The notes under the pieces were generated by a model, which searched no databases, was not told the DNA's origin, and worked only from the letters and a program-made list of their open reading frames with translations. From contig PMOM01000289.1 in assembly GCA_003161535.1 (NCBI GenBank), positions 4,163 through 14,294 of the forward strand: a DNA stretch of 10,132 bases, written 5' to 3'. The stretch comes from Caulobacteraceae bacterium. GTDB lineage: Bacteria; Pseudomonadota; Alphaproteobacteria; Caulobacterales; Caulobacteraceae. Within the stretch, counting starts at the first letter, position 1. Every line of letters begins with the position of its first letter. The position numbers and the translations under genes are program-made. Shown piece by piece: positions 1 to 7,352 of this stretch.

Positions 1-518
1 CCGACATGGCGCTGGGCAATCCCAGGGCCCGCGTGACGGTGATCGAATACGCCTCGGTTGGATGCCCGCACTGCGCGGTGTGGGCCCGCACGGTGTTTCC
101 GGCATTCAAGAAAAAATACATCGACACCGGCAAGGTGCGGTTCGTCCTTCGAGAGATGCTGACCGGCGATCCGGCGCTGGCGGCCGCCGGCTTCCTCACC
201 GCCCGATGCGCCGCGCCTTCGAAATATTTCCAGATCGTCGAAGCGATCTTCGCCGATCAGGAGCAGATCGCCCGCCGTGGCGCCCCGGCCCTCCTGCAAA
301 TCGCCCAAACCGCCGGTCTCAGCGAGGCGCAGTTTGTCGCCTGTCTCAAGGACGAAGCGGCTCTCAAGGCGCTCACCGACCGCACCGAGCTGGACGCCCG
401 CGAGCACGGCGTCAACGGCACGCCCACCTTCTTCGTTGGCTCGCTCAAGCTGGAGAACGAACAGTCTCTGGCCGAACTCGACGCCGCTATCGCCCGAGCG
501 CGGCGCCAGCAGCGATAG
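1..518 (+). CDS. dsbA: DsbA-family thiol:disulfide oxidoreductase (5' end cut off by window)
   Basis: The reading frame is open from base 3 to the TAG at 516-518, so the true start and the expected signal peptide lie upstream; the ATG at 6 is internal (the context around it matches the beginning of the mature domain). Numbering from that ATG, the thioredoxin-fold active site is C20-P-H-C23, followed by the helical insertion and the cis-proline loop T139-P140 after VNG. This is the layout of alphaproteobacterial DsbA proteins, which introduce disulfides into secreted proteins in the periplasm. Two further cysteines, C68 and C113, sit in the helical domain; alphaproteobacterial DsbAs such as Wolbachia alpha-DsbA1 are known to carry a second, non-catalytic disulfide, and this pair probably corresponds to it. 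The gene ends 12 bases before smc and is probably co-transcribed with it. A DsbC/DsbG-like isomerase is less likely, because I see no dimerisation domain. Confidence 0.85.
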   Translation, partial: DMALGNPRARVTVIEYASVGCPHCAVWARTVFPAFKKKYIDTGKVRFVLREMLTGDPALAAAGFLTARCAAPSKYFQIVEAIFADQEQIARRGAPALLQIAQTAGLSEAQFVACLKDEAALKALTDRTELDAREHGVNGTPTFFVGSLKLENEQSLAELDAAIARARRQQR

Positions 519-530
519 GCGACGACAAGC

Positions 531-3500
531 GTGCGCTTTTCGAGGCTGCGCCTTACCGGATTCAAATCCTTCGTCGAGCCGACGGACTTTCGCATTGAAC
601 CAGGATTGACCGGCGTCGTCGGGCCCAACGGCTGCGGCAAATCCAATCTGCTGGAGGCCCTGCGCTGGGTGATGGGCGCCGCTTCGGCCAAGGCCATGCG
701 CGGCGAAGGCATGGACGATGTAATCTTCTCCGGCACGGGGGCGAGGCCTGCCCGCAACCACGCCGAAGTCATGCTGACGGTGGATAACGCCGACCGCACC
801 GCGCCGGCGCGCTACAACGCCGAGCCGGTGCTGGAGGTGACGCGCCGGATCGATCGTGGCGAGGGTTCCACCTTTCGCATCAACGGAACCGAAGTGCGGG
901 CGCGGGACGTGCAGCTCTTGTTCGCAGACGCCTCCACCGGCGCCAACTCGCCGGCCTTGGTGCGTCAGGGCCAGATCTCCGAGCTGATCGCCGCCAAGCC
1001 GCAGAACCGCCGACGCATCTTGGAGGAGGCGGCCGGTATCTCGGGCCTGCACGGCCGACGCCACGAAGCCGAGCTTCGCGTTCGCGCCGCCGACGCCAAT
1101 CTGGCGCGGATTGACGACCTGGCGGGGGAGCTGGAGATCAATTTGCAGCGGTCGCGCCGCGAGGCCCGCACGGCGGCGAAATACAAGAAACTCAGTTCGG
1201 ACATCCGGGCCCTCCAGAGCGCCCTGCTGCACGCCCGCTGGGCGGAAGCCTCTGCTGCCGTGGAGGCGTCGGCCAGGGAGGCCGCGGGCGCCGCCGCCGC
1301 CGCCGAGGCCGCCGCTCGCGCCGCCGCCATCGCCACCACCGCGTCGCTCGGCGCCGAAGCCGCCATTCCTCCCTATCGCGATGAGGAAACCGCGGCCGCC
1401 GCCGTGTTGCATCGTCTGGCCATCGAAAAGGATCGCCTCGACCGCGCCCTGGAGAGCGCGTCGGCCGACGTTGAACGCCTCGCTGGAGACATCGCGCGCC
1501 TCGACGCCGACGCCGCACGCGAGGCTCAGACCGCCCTGGACGCGGAGAAGGCGATCGCGCGTCTGGCGGCAGACACCCAGGTCCTTGAACGCGAGATCGC
1601 CGAGGCCCCCGAACGCCTGCCGCAATTGCAGGCGGCCTCCGAGGCGGCCGAGGCGGCCAGGTCACGCGCCGAAGCGACCGTCGAGGCCCTGGCGACCCAG
1701 GTCGCCGCCGGCGAAGCCGAGGCGAGAGGCGCGCAGGCCCGCCTCGCCGAAGCCGACGCTCGCCTCGCCCGCACCGCCCGCGCCCTGAGTCAGGCGGTAA
1801 GCGAGCGCGACGCCCTTGGCCCCGAGGCCGATCCCCGCCTGGCCGCCGCCGCCGCCGCTCTGGAGGCCGCCACCCTGGCGTTGACGCGAGCGCGTGACGA
1901 ACTGGAGGCCGCCGAGGCGGTGCGTGATCAGGCGACCCAGTCCGAGGCCACGGCGCGCCAGGCGGCCCGCGCCGCCGAAGACAGATTAGCGGGCCTGACG
2001 GTCGAGGCGCGAGCCCTGGCCCGCCTCAGCGCGGAGGCGAGCGCGGAGGCTTATTCGCCCGCCCTGGAGCAGGTTTTTCCGCAAGCCGGATTGGAAGCCG
2101 CATTGGCCGCCGCCTTGGGCGACGATCTGGCCGCTCCCCTCGATTCGCGGGCGCCGGCCTTCTGGGGCGGACGGGCTGCGAGCGACGCCGTCTGGCCAGA
2201 AGGCGTGACGCCACTGGCGCCGTTGATCGGCGCTCCGCCGCAGTTGGCGGCGCGGCTGGCGTTCACCGGCCTTGTCGCGCGCGCCGACGGAGCGCGCTTG
2301 CAGGGCGCCCTGCCCCCCGGCGCGCGGCTGGTGTCCCGCGAGGGCGACCTATGGCGCTGGGATGGCTTCACCGTCAAACGCGATGCGCCGTCAAGCGCCC
2401 AGGTGCGGCTGCAGCAAAGATCCCGCCTGGCGGCCATCGAGGCGGAAATCAAAACCCTTGAGCCGGCCGCGGCCTCGGCCAAGGCGGATCACCAGGCCGC
2501 CGCCGACGCCCTGTCCGCCGCCAACGAGACGGCGCGGTTGGCGCGCTTAGCGCCGGCCGCCGCCGAACAGGACGTGGCGCGGGCCCGTGAGGCGGCGGAG
2601 CGTCTTGAGCGCGAAGGGGCCAGGCGCGACGCCCAGGCGGCATCCCTGGACGATACAATCGCCCGCTTCCAAATTGAGCGGGAAGAGGCGAGCGCCGCCG
2701 CCGCCCAAGCCGGCGCCGACGCCGCAGTTGTCAGCGAGGACCAGGCCCTCGTCGGCCGTCTTGACGGGGCGCGCCAGGAGGCCCTGGCCTTGCGCGAGCC
2801 GGCCTCTGCGGCGCGGGCGGCGCGCGATCTGGAGGTTCACGGCCGCGAGGCCCGGACCCGCCGTCTGGAATCCCTGCGACGGGACGCCGGCGATTGGCAG
2901 ACGCGCGCCGAGGCCGCCAACCATCGGCGGGCCACTCTGGCCAAGGAGCGACAAAAGTCGACCGGCGCCCTGGAAGCGGCTCAGGACGCTCCTGGCCTGA
3001 TTGAGGAGCGCCGCCGCGGCTTGATGGAAGATCTGGGCGCCGCGGAGGCCCGCAAGGCCGCCTCCGGGGACGCTCTGGCCATCGCCGAAGCGGGGCGCGC
3101 CGAAGCAGACCGCGCCGCTCGGGCCGCCGACGCCCACGCCGCCGACACCCGCGAGGCCCGCGCCGGTGCGGTGGCGCGCCATGAGGGCGCCGTGACGCGC
3201 ATGAACGACCATGCCGCCGCGGTCATCGAGGCCACTGGGATGGCTCCCGAGGAGCTTGGCCGTCAAATCGAAGGCGACGCCCTCGCCAAGCTGTCAGATG
3301 CGGACCAGACCGAGACTCGTCTGGCCTCTCTGGAGCGGGAGCGGGATCTGATCGGCGCGGTCAATCTTCTCGCCGAAGACGAAGCTACGGAATTGGCCGA
3401 TCGCCTGGCGGGCATGGCCGACGAACGGGCCGACCTGGCCGGCGCGCTGGGGCGCCTGCGCCAAGCCATCGCCGAACTCAATGCCGAGGGCCGCGAGCGC

Positions 3501-3974
3501 CTGACCGCCGCCTTTGAAGTCATCGACGGCCACTTCCGCGCCCTGTTCACCACCCTCTTCGAAGGCGGCGCGGCGGAGCTGCGCCTGGTGGAATCGGAGG
3601 ATCCGCTGGAGGCGGGCCTGGAGATATTCGCCTGTCCGCCGGGCAAGCGCATGGCGGTGATGAGCCTGATGAGCGGCGGCGAACAGGCGCTCACCGCGGT
3701 GGCCCTGATCTTCGCCGTCTTCCTGGCCAATCCCGCGCCGATCTGCTTTCTGGACGAGGTCGACGCGCCTTTGGACGACGCCAATGTCGAACGATTCTGC
3801 GACCTCCTGGACGAGATGCGTCGGCGCGCGCCCACCCGCTTCGTAACCATCACCCACAATCCCTTGACCATGTCGCGCATGGATCGCCTGTTTGGCGTCA
3901 CCATGGCCGAGCGAGGCGTCTCGCAGCTGGTCTCGGTGGACCTGCGCGCGGCGGAGGAATTGGCCGCTCGGTAA
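531..3974 (+). CDS. smc: Chromosome segregation/condensation ATPase SMC
   Basis: This is a 1147-residue SMC protein, close to the usual 1150-1190. It forms V-shaped dimers that, with ScpA/ScpB, load near the origin and align chromosome arms. Visible in order: N-terminal head with Walker A GPNGCGKS (residues 31-38) and Q-loop QGQI (about 146-149); an Ala/Glu/Arg-rich coiled coil (about 170-500); the hinge (about 505-617); the returning coiled coil (about 620-985); and the C-terminal head with signature LMSGGEQ (1046-1052), Walker B ICFLDEVD (1071-1078), D-loop LDD (1081-1083) and switch histidine H1109 in TITHN. The GTG at 531 is the only sensible start: the upstream frame is closed by the dsbA TAG at 516-518, and the next Met (residue 48) would delete Walker A. 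No strong Shine-Dalgarno precedes it, so translation may be coupled to dsbA. scpA and scpB are not in the window. Confidence 0.97.
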   Translation: MRFSRLRLTGFKSFVEPTDFRIEPGLTGVVGPNGCGKSNLLEALRWVMGAASAKAMRGEGMDDVIFSGTGARPARNHAEVMLTVDNADRTAPARYNAEPVLEVTRRIDRGEGSTFRINGTEVRARDVQLLFADASTGANSPALVRQGQISELIAAKPQNRRRILEEAAGISGLHGRRHEAELRVRAADANLARIDDLAGELEINLQRSRREARTAAKYKKLSSDIRALQSALLHARWAEASAAVEASAREAAGAAAAAEAAARAAAIATTASLGAEAAIPPYRDEETAAAAVLHRLAIEKDRLDRALESASADVERLAGDIARLDADAAREAQTALDAEKAIARLAADTQVLEREIAEAPERLPQLQAASEAAEAARSRAEATVEALATQVAAGEAEARGAQARLAEADARLARTARALSQAVSERDALGPEADPRLAAAAAALEAATLALTRARDELEAAEAVRDQATQSEATARQAARAAEDRLAGLTVEARALARLSAEASAEAYSPALEQVFPQAGLEAALAAALGDDLAAPLDSRAPAFWGGRAASDAVWPEGVTPLAPLIGAPPQLAARLAFTGLVARADGARLQGALPPGARLVSREGDLWRWDGFTVKRDAPSSAQVRLQQRSRLAAIEAEIKTLEPAAASAKADHQAAADALSAANETARLARLAPAAAEQDVARAREAAERLEREGARRDAQAASLDDTIARFQIEREEASAAAAQAGADAAVVSEDQALVGRLDGARQEALALREPASAARAARDLEVHGREARTRRLESLRRDAGDWQTRAEAANHRRATLAKERQKSTGALEAAQDAPGLIEERRRGLMEDLGAAEARKAASGDALAIAEAGRAEADRAARAADAHAADTREARAGAVARHEGAVTRMNDHAAAVIEATGMAPEELGRQIEGDALAKLSDADQTETRLASLERERDLIGAVNLLAEDEATELADRLAGMADERADLAGALGRLRQAIAELNAEGRERLTAAFEVIDGHFRALFTTLFEGGAAELRLVESEDPLEAGLEIFACPPGKRMAVMSLMSGGEQALTAVALIFAVFLANPAPICFLDEVDAPLDDANVERFCDLLDEMRRRAPTRFVTITHNPLTMSRMDRLFGVTMAERGVSQLVSVDLRAAEELAAR

Positions 3975-3980
3975 GGGCTC

Positions 3981-6290
3981 TCAGGTGATGATTCGCACCG
4001 GTATCGCCTTGGCGGCGGGCGTCAGGCTCTCGAGGGCGTGGTGCGCGAGCGGCATGAGCACGTTGCACTCGGGATAATAGGTCCCCAGGCAGCCTCGCGG
4101 AATGTCGTATGTGGTGACGCGCAGACCGCCCATGCGCCGGTCGTGACCATCGCTCGCCACTGTGCAAAGACCGATGATCTGCCCCTCGCTTAGGCCAAGG
4201 TGATCTCGGTCGGCCGCATTCATGAACAGCACGTCGCGCGTTCCGCTGACGCCGCGAAAGCGATCCTCATAACCGTAGATGGTGGTGTTGAACTGGTCGT
4301 TCGAGCGCAACGTCATCAAGCGAAAGACGTCGGCCTCGTCGGCGAATCCGGTGGCCGAGAGAGCGCTGGGAACAAGGAAGTTGGCCTTGCCTCCGGCCGC
4401 CTCGCTGAAGTCCCGCAGGCGGGCCTTGTTGCCGCGGTAAAAGCCGCCCGGCTGGCGAAACCGCTGATTGAAGCGGCCGAACCACTGCGGATAGGTCGCC
4501 TCGATGGCGTCGCGAACCTGCCCGTAATCGCCGACCCAGGCGTCCCAGTCGAGCTTGGGATTGGGCGGCAGGGCCGCCTTGGCGATGGCGGCCACGATGG
4601 CCGGCTCGCTCAGCAGGTAGTCGGAGGCCGGCGCTCGCTCGCCGAACGAAGCGTGAATGCAACTGATTGAATCCTCCACCGACACCGTCTGGGGGCCGCT
4701 GGCCTGAACATCGGCTTCGATCCGGCTCAAGCATGGAAGCAGATAGGCCACGGCGCCGTTGACCAGATGGCTGCGGTTCAACTTGGTGGCGATCTGAACG
4801 GTGAGGCGCAGGCGCCTCCAGGCCGGCTCGAGGCGTCCGCTGTCGGGTGCGGCTCGCACGAAATTGCCGCCCAGGCCGATGAAGCCCTTTACCTCGCCGC
4901 TCAGGATTCCTTCGCAGGCCTCAACGGTGGCCATGCCCTTTTCGCGTGGCGGTTCGAAGCCATATTGCGCGGCGAGCCGGTCCAGCGGCGCGAGCTCGGG
5001 TCTCTCGGTGATGCCAACGGTGCGCTGGCCCTGCACATTGGAGTGTCCGCGCACCGGGCAGGCCCCGGCCCCTGGCCTGCCGATGTTTCCTTTCAGAAGC
5101 AGCAGATTGCAGACCATGTGGACGTTCTGTACGCCCAGCCGGTGCTGGGTGAGACCCATGCCATAGACCGCGATGGCCGCCTTGGCGGCGGCGTAGGCGG
5201 CGGCGGCCATCTCGATATCCGATCTGGCGAGCCCGCTGCCCGCCTCGATGTCAGCCCAGGCCGTCTGGCGGCAGAAGGCGGCGAAGGCGTCGAATCCTTG
5301 GGTGTGCTCATCGATGAAGGCGTGATCGAGTACGGCCGGGCGTCCAGCGGCCCGCGCCGCGTCGTCGGACTCGATCAGCCATTTGCAAAGCCCGGCGATG
5401 ACCGCGATGTCGCCCCCGGCCTTCACCTGATGATACTGGCTGCTGATCGCCGTGGCGACGCCGGTCAGCATCTGGAAGGGCGATTGCGGATTGATGAACC
5501 GCTGCAGCCCACGCTCCTTCAATGGGTTGAAGGTGATGATGGGAACGCCGCGCCTGGCCGCCGCCTGCAGGTCGTGCAGCATGCGAGGGCTGTTGGAGCC
5601 GACGTTCTGGCCAAAGAAAATCAGGCAATCGGTGGCTTGGAAGTCTTCCAGCAGGACCGTGCCGACCGGCGAGCCGATGCTCTGCCTGAGGCCGACCGAG
5701 GTGGACTCATGGCACATGTTGGAACTGTCGGCGAGGTTCTGGCTGCCGTACATGCGCGCCATCAGGGCGTACATGTAGGAGGTCTCCAGGCTGGCGCGGC
5801 CGGACGCGTAGAACACCACCGACGTGGGCGCCAAGGCCTTCAGTTCGGCCCCGATTTCCGCGAAGGCGTCTCGCCAAGCGCACGGCAGGTAGGTGTCGGT
5901 CTTGGCGTCATAGCGTAGCGGATGAGTCAGGCGGCCGGCATGTTCGAGATCGTGGTCGCTCCAGCCGAGCAGCTCGGTGACGGTGTGGCTGGCGAAGAAC
6001 TCTGGTGTGCAGCGGCGAGGCGTGAGGTCCCAGGCGGTGGCCTTGGCGCCGTTCTCACAGAACTCCGCGGGGCGGGGCTTGGCCGGCTTGGGCCACGCGC
6101 AGCTGACGCACATGAAGCCGCCGGTCTTGTTCTGGCGCAGCAATTGGCGCACCGGCAGGTCCGCGCCGCCCGCGGTGCTCTCGCCCAAGGCAACCTTGCC
6201 GATGCCGACGAGCGAGCCCCAGCCACCCGCCGCGCCGGCGTAACGCTTGATGGAAGTCTTGCGCGGTCCAGACCTTCGCTTGGCGGCCAT
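3981..6290 (-). CDS. FdhF/YdeP-family molybdopterin oxidoreductase
   Basis: Predicted cytoplasmic molybdenum enzyme of the formate-dehydrogenase-like FdhF/YdeP family (769 residues with this start; E. coli YdeP is of similar length). The family N-terminus AGAAGGWGSL is present, then an iron-sulfur motif C61-x2-C64 (CVSCAW) and C78 in FCENGAKA. C193 in SNMCHESTSVGL aligns with the Sec/Cys that ligates Mo in FdhF. The cofactor-binding block MGLTQH...GNIGRPGAG...RGHSNVQGQ lies at about residues 378-423. The C-terminal molybdopterin dinucleotide-binding domain starts near residue 645 (RSNDQFNTTIYG at about 662-673). I chose the ATG at 6290 because AGGGAG lies 7 bases before it and family members start shortly before AGGWG; an upstream in-frame ATG at 6317 has no good ribosome site. 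YdeP in E. coli is linked to acid resistance, but its substrate is not known to me. No signal peptide is seen. It may be transcribed with the stress-promoter gene upstream. Confidence 0.9.
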   Translation of the reverse strand: MAAKRRSGPRKTSIKRYAGAAGGWGSLVGIGKVALGESTAGGADLPVRQLLRQNKTGGFMCVSCAWPKPAKPRPAEFCENGAKATAWDLTPRRCTPEFFASHTVTELLGWSDHDLEHAGRLTHPLRYDAKTDTYLPCAWRDAFAEIGAELKALAPTSVVFYASGRASLETSYMYALMARMYGSQNLADSSNMCHESTSVGLRQSIGSPVGTVLLEDFQATDCLIFFGQNVGSNSPRMLHDLQAAARRGVPIITFNPLKERGLQRFINPQSPFQMLTGVATAISSQYHQVKAGGDIAVIAGLCKWLIESDDAARAAGRPAVLDHAFIDEHTQGFDAFAAFCRQTAWADIEAGSGLARSDIEMAAAAYAAAKAAIAVYGMGLTQHRLGVQNVHMVCNLLLLKGNIGRPGAGACPVRGHSNVQGQRTVGITERPELAPLDRLAAQYGFEPPREKGMATVEACEGILSGEVKGFIGLGGNFVRAAPDSGRLEPAWRRLRLTVQIATKLNRSHLVNGAVAYLLPCLSRIEADVQASGPQTVSVEDSISCIHASFGERAPASDYLLSEPAIVAAIAKAALPPNPKLDWDAWVGDYGQVRDAIEATYPQWFGRFNQRFRQPGGFYRGNKARLRDFSEAAGGKANFLVPSALSATGFADEADVFRLMTLRSNDQFNTTIYGYEDRFRGVSGTRDVLFMNAADRDHLGLSEGQIIGLCTVASDGHDRRMGGLRVTTYDIPRGCLGTYYPECNVLMPLAHHALESLTPAAKAIPVRIIT

Positions 6291-6297
6291 GAGACGA

Positions 6298-6303
6298 CTC
6301 CCT
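6298..6303 (-). promoter_or_regulatory. Ribosome binding site deciding the start of the YdeP-like gene
   Basis: On the minus strand this reads AGGGAG and is followed by 7 bases before the ATG at 6290. The alternative ATG at 6317 has no purine-rich site at a workable distance. This supports the shorter 769-residue product over a 778-residue one. Confidence 0.6.
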
Positions 6304-6380
6304 GACATTCTGCCCATTGCCGCGAAGCCTGGGCCCCACGCAGATCATCACAGGGCGCCCGCCGCGACCAGGGGTGGCGC

Positions 6381-6584
6381 CTATTTGCCCTTGAGTTTCC
6401 TGTCGGCCTTGGCGTCAATGGTCTTTTGTTGGGCCTTGCTCATGCGGCCCGCCTTGACGGCCTGGGTGGCCCGCGCCTTGGCGTTGGCGGCATGGGTCTT
6501 GTCCTCGATGGGATAGGATTTGCCGGGGCCGGCGAAATCCTTGGCGGGCAGTTTGCGGCGCGTCTTGGTGGTCAATTTCGCCAT
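6381..6584 (-). CDS. Small basic conserved hypothetical protein (67 aa)
   Basis: A 67-residue, strongly basic protein, rich in Lys and Ala. It resembles a widespread set of short uncharacterised bacterial and phage proteins with the pattern K-x-R-K-x-LP-x-x-x-F-A/G-x-P...YP-I-x-D-x-x-HA-x-NA-x-AR. Here that corresponds to KTRRKLPAKDF, GPGKSYPIEDKTHAANAKAR and MSKAQQKTIDAKADRKL. There are no cysteines, no membrane segment and no signal peptide; the second half is probably helical. I do not know its function; nucleic-acid binding is possible from charge alone, but that is a guess. The ATG at 6584 has a good ribosome site (GAGGA, 8 bases upstream). A GGAAC-N17-CGTT promoter ends about 33 bases before the start codon, which suggests induction by the general stress sigma factor. 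The YdeP-like gene follows after 90 bases on the same strand. Confidence 0.8.
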   Translation of the reverse strand: MAKLTTKTRRKLPAKDFAGPGKSYPIEDKTHAANAKARATQAVKAGRMSKAQQKTIDAKADRKLKGK

Positions 6585-6592
6585 GGTCGAAA

Positions 6593-6597
6593 TCCTC
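6593..6597 (-). promoter_or_regulatory. Ribosome binding site of the small basic protein gene
   Basis: The minus strand reads GAGGA, 8 bases before the ATG at 6584. It is one of the clearest Shine-Dalgarno sequences in the window and supports this short frame as a real gene. Confidence 0.65.
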
Positions 6598-6616
6598 GCG
6601 GTTGATCGCGACGTTC

Positions 6617-6642
6617 AACGAGGAGCGGCGCCTTGGCGTTCC
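6617..6642 (-). promoter_or_regulatory. Predicted EcfG/SigT general stress promoter
   Basis: On the minus strand, GGAAC (plus-strand 6642-6638) and CGTT (6620-6617) are separated by exactly 17 bases. The known alphaproteobacterial EcfG-type (Caulobacter SigT) consensus is GGAAC-N16/17-CGTT, so both elements match fully. A transcript starting some 6-8 bases downstream (near 6610) would have a leader of about 26 bases containing the GAGGA ribosome site of the gene at 6584. Position, spacing and leader length all agree. The promoter call is inference from motif; no transcript data are available. Confidence 0.7.
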
Positions 6643-6662
6643 CTCGGACGGCGGGCTACATC
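6633..6662 (+). promoter_or_regulatory. Predicted housekeeping-type promoter of the SRAP gene
   Basis: TTGGCG (6633-6638) is followed by GCTACATC (6655-6662). The second element matches the Caulobacter housekeeping -10 pattern GCTANAWC at every position. The -35 has one mismatch from TTGACG, and the 17 bases to the CTACAT hexamer are slightly more than the pattern usually allows. A start near 6668 would leave a leader of about 28 bases before the ATG at 6696. The -35 element lies within the oppositely oriented stress promoter (6617-6642). Confidence 0.45.
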
Positions 6663-6695
6663 CTTGCGATTGGAGGCGGGCTCAAGGGCGCGGGA

Positions 6696-7343
6696 ATGTG
6701 TAACGACTACGGCATCGACATACCCTTTCGGCTGTTTGTCGAAGCCTTCAACGATCTGCGCATACCGCTCGACTTCGCTGGTGGCGCACCCAATCTTGAA
6801 CCGCGCGACGAGATCTGGCCCACCGAACGCGCGCCGGTGATCGCGGCGGCCCCGCCGGGCGGGCGCCTGGAGATGATGCGCTGGGGGCTGTCGCCCGGCC
6901 GACCCAAGGGCGCGCCGGTCATCAATATGCGCGGGGAGGGTCGCGAGTTTTCCAAAGGCCGCTGTCTGGTTCCGGCATCGCATTTCTATGAGTTCACCGG
7001 CAGCGGAAGTCCCAGGACGCGTTGGCGATTCACAAAGGCGGGTGAGGGCTGGTTCTGCATCGCGGGCGTGGTGGGAACCGGAATGAGTGATGGGCAGAAC
7101 GTGCCGGCCTTCACCATGCTGACCGTGCCGGCAGGGCCGGACGTGGCCCCTCTTCACGACCGGCAGATTGTCATTCTCGAGCGCCGCGATTGGGCCGCCT
7201 GGCTCGACTGCCAGACGCCAGCGCAAGCCTTGCTGAAACCGTCCGCCGCCGGGGTGCTGAGCGTCGTCGCCGCGCCCAGAGCCTCCAAGCCAGAGGGCCT
7301 GTTTGAGGGACCCGCGCCCGCATCCCGACCTGTCCAAAATTAG
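6696..7343 (+). CDS. SRAP-domain protein (YedK/HMCES family)
   Basis: A 215-residue SOS response-associated peptidase (SRAP) family protein. These proteins use the N-terminal Cys2, freed by Met removal and self-processing, to form a thiazolidine crosslink with abasic sites in single-stranded DNA, shielding them during replication. The ATG at 6696 puts Cys at position 2 (MCNDYG). The other three active-site residues are present: N77 (VINMRGE), E99 (HFYEF) and H154 (PLHDRQ), corresponding to N75, E105 and H160 of E. coli YedK, and so is the WGL motif (MRWGLSP). An in-frame ATG at 6633 would add 21 residues and bury Cys2, and it lies inside the predicted promoter, so I reject it. AAGG sits 8 bases upstream of the chosen start. 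The protein belongs to the MCN variant rather than the more usual MCGR type. No LexA box is visible upstream, so SOS control is not supported. Confidence 0.92.
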   Translation: MCNDYGIDIPFRLFVEAFNDLRIPLDFAGGAPNLEPRDEIWPTERAPVIAAAPPGGRLEMMRWGLSPGRPKGAPVINMRGEGREFSKGRCLVPASHFYEFTGSGSPRTRWRFTKAGEGWFCIAGVVGTGMSDGQNVPAFTMLTVPAGPDVAPLHDRQIVILERRDWAAWLDCQTPAQALLKPSAAGVLSVVAAPRASKPEGLFEGPAPASRPVQN

Positions 7344-7352
7344 AGCGTTTTT

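Noticed and set aside
2547..3266. 239-residue minus-strand frame inside smc
   Set aside because: Shadow of the GC-rich coiled-coil coding sequence; smc motifs continue uninterrupted on the plus strand.
4767..5918. 383-residue open frame on the plus strand opposite the YdeP-like gene
   Set aside because: The minus strand carries a full, motif-rich molybdoenzyme; the plus-strand frame has low-complexity composition and no family features.
6240..6317. Tat signal peptide on the YdeP-like protein (Arg pairs near the N-terminus)
   Set aside because: The Arg/Lys-rich start lacks the S/T-RR-x-F-L-K pattern, a hydrophobic core and a cleavage site; family members are cytoplasmic.
6601..6641. LexA (SOS) operator GTTC-N7-GTTC before the SRAP gene
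   Set aside because: GTTC occurs at 6613 and 6638, but 21 bases lie between them instead of 7; a GTTG/GTTC pair at 6601-6616 has one wrong base and a spacing of 8.
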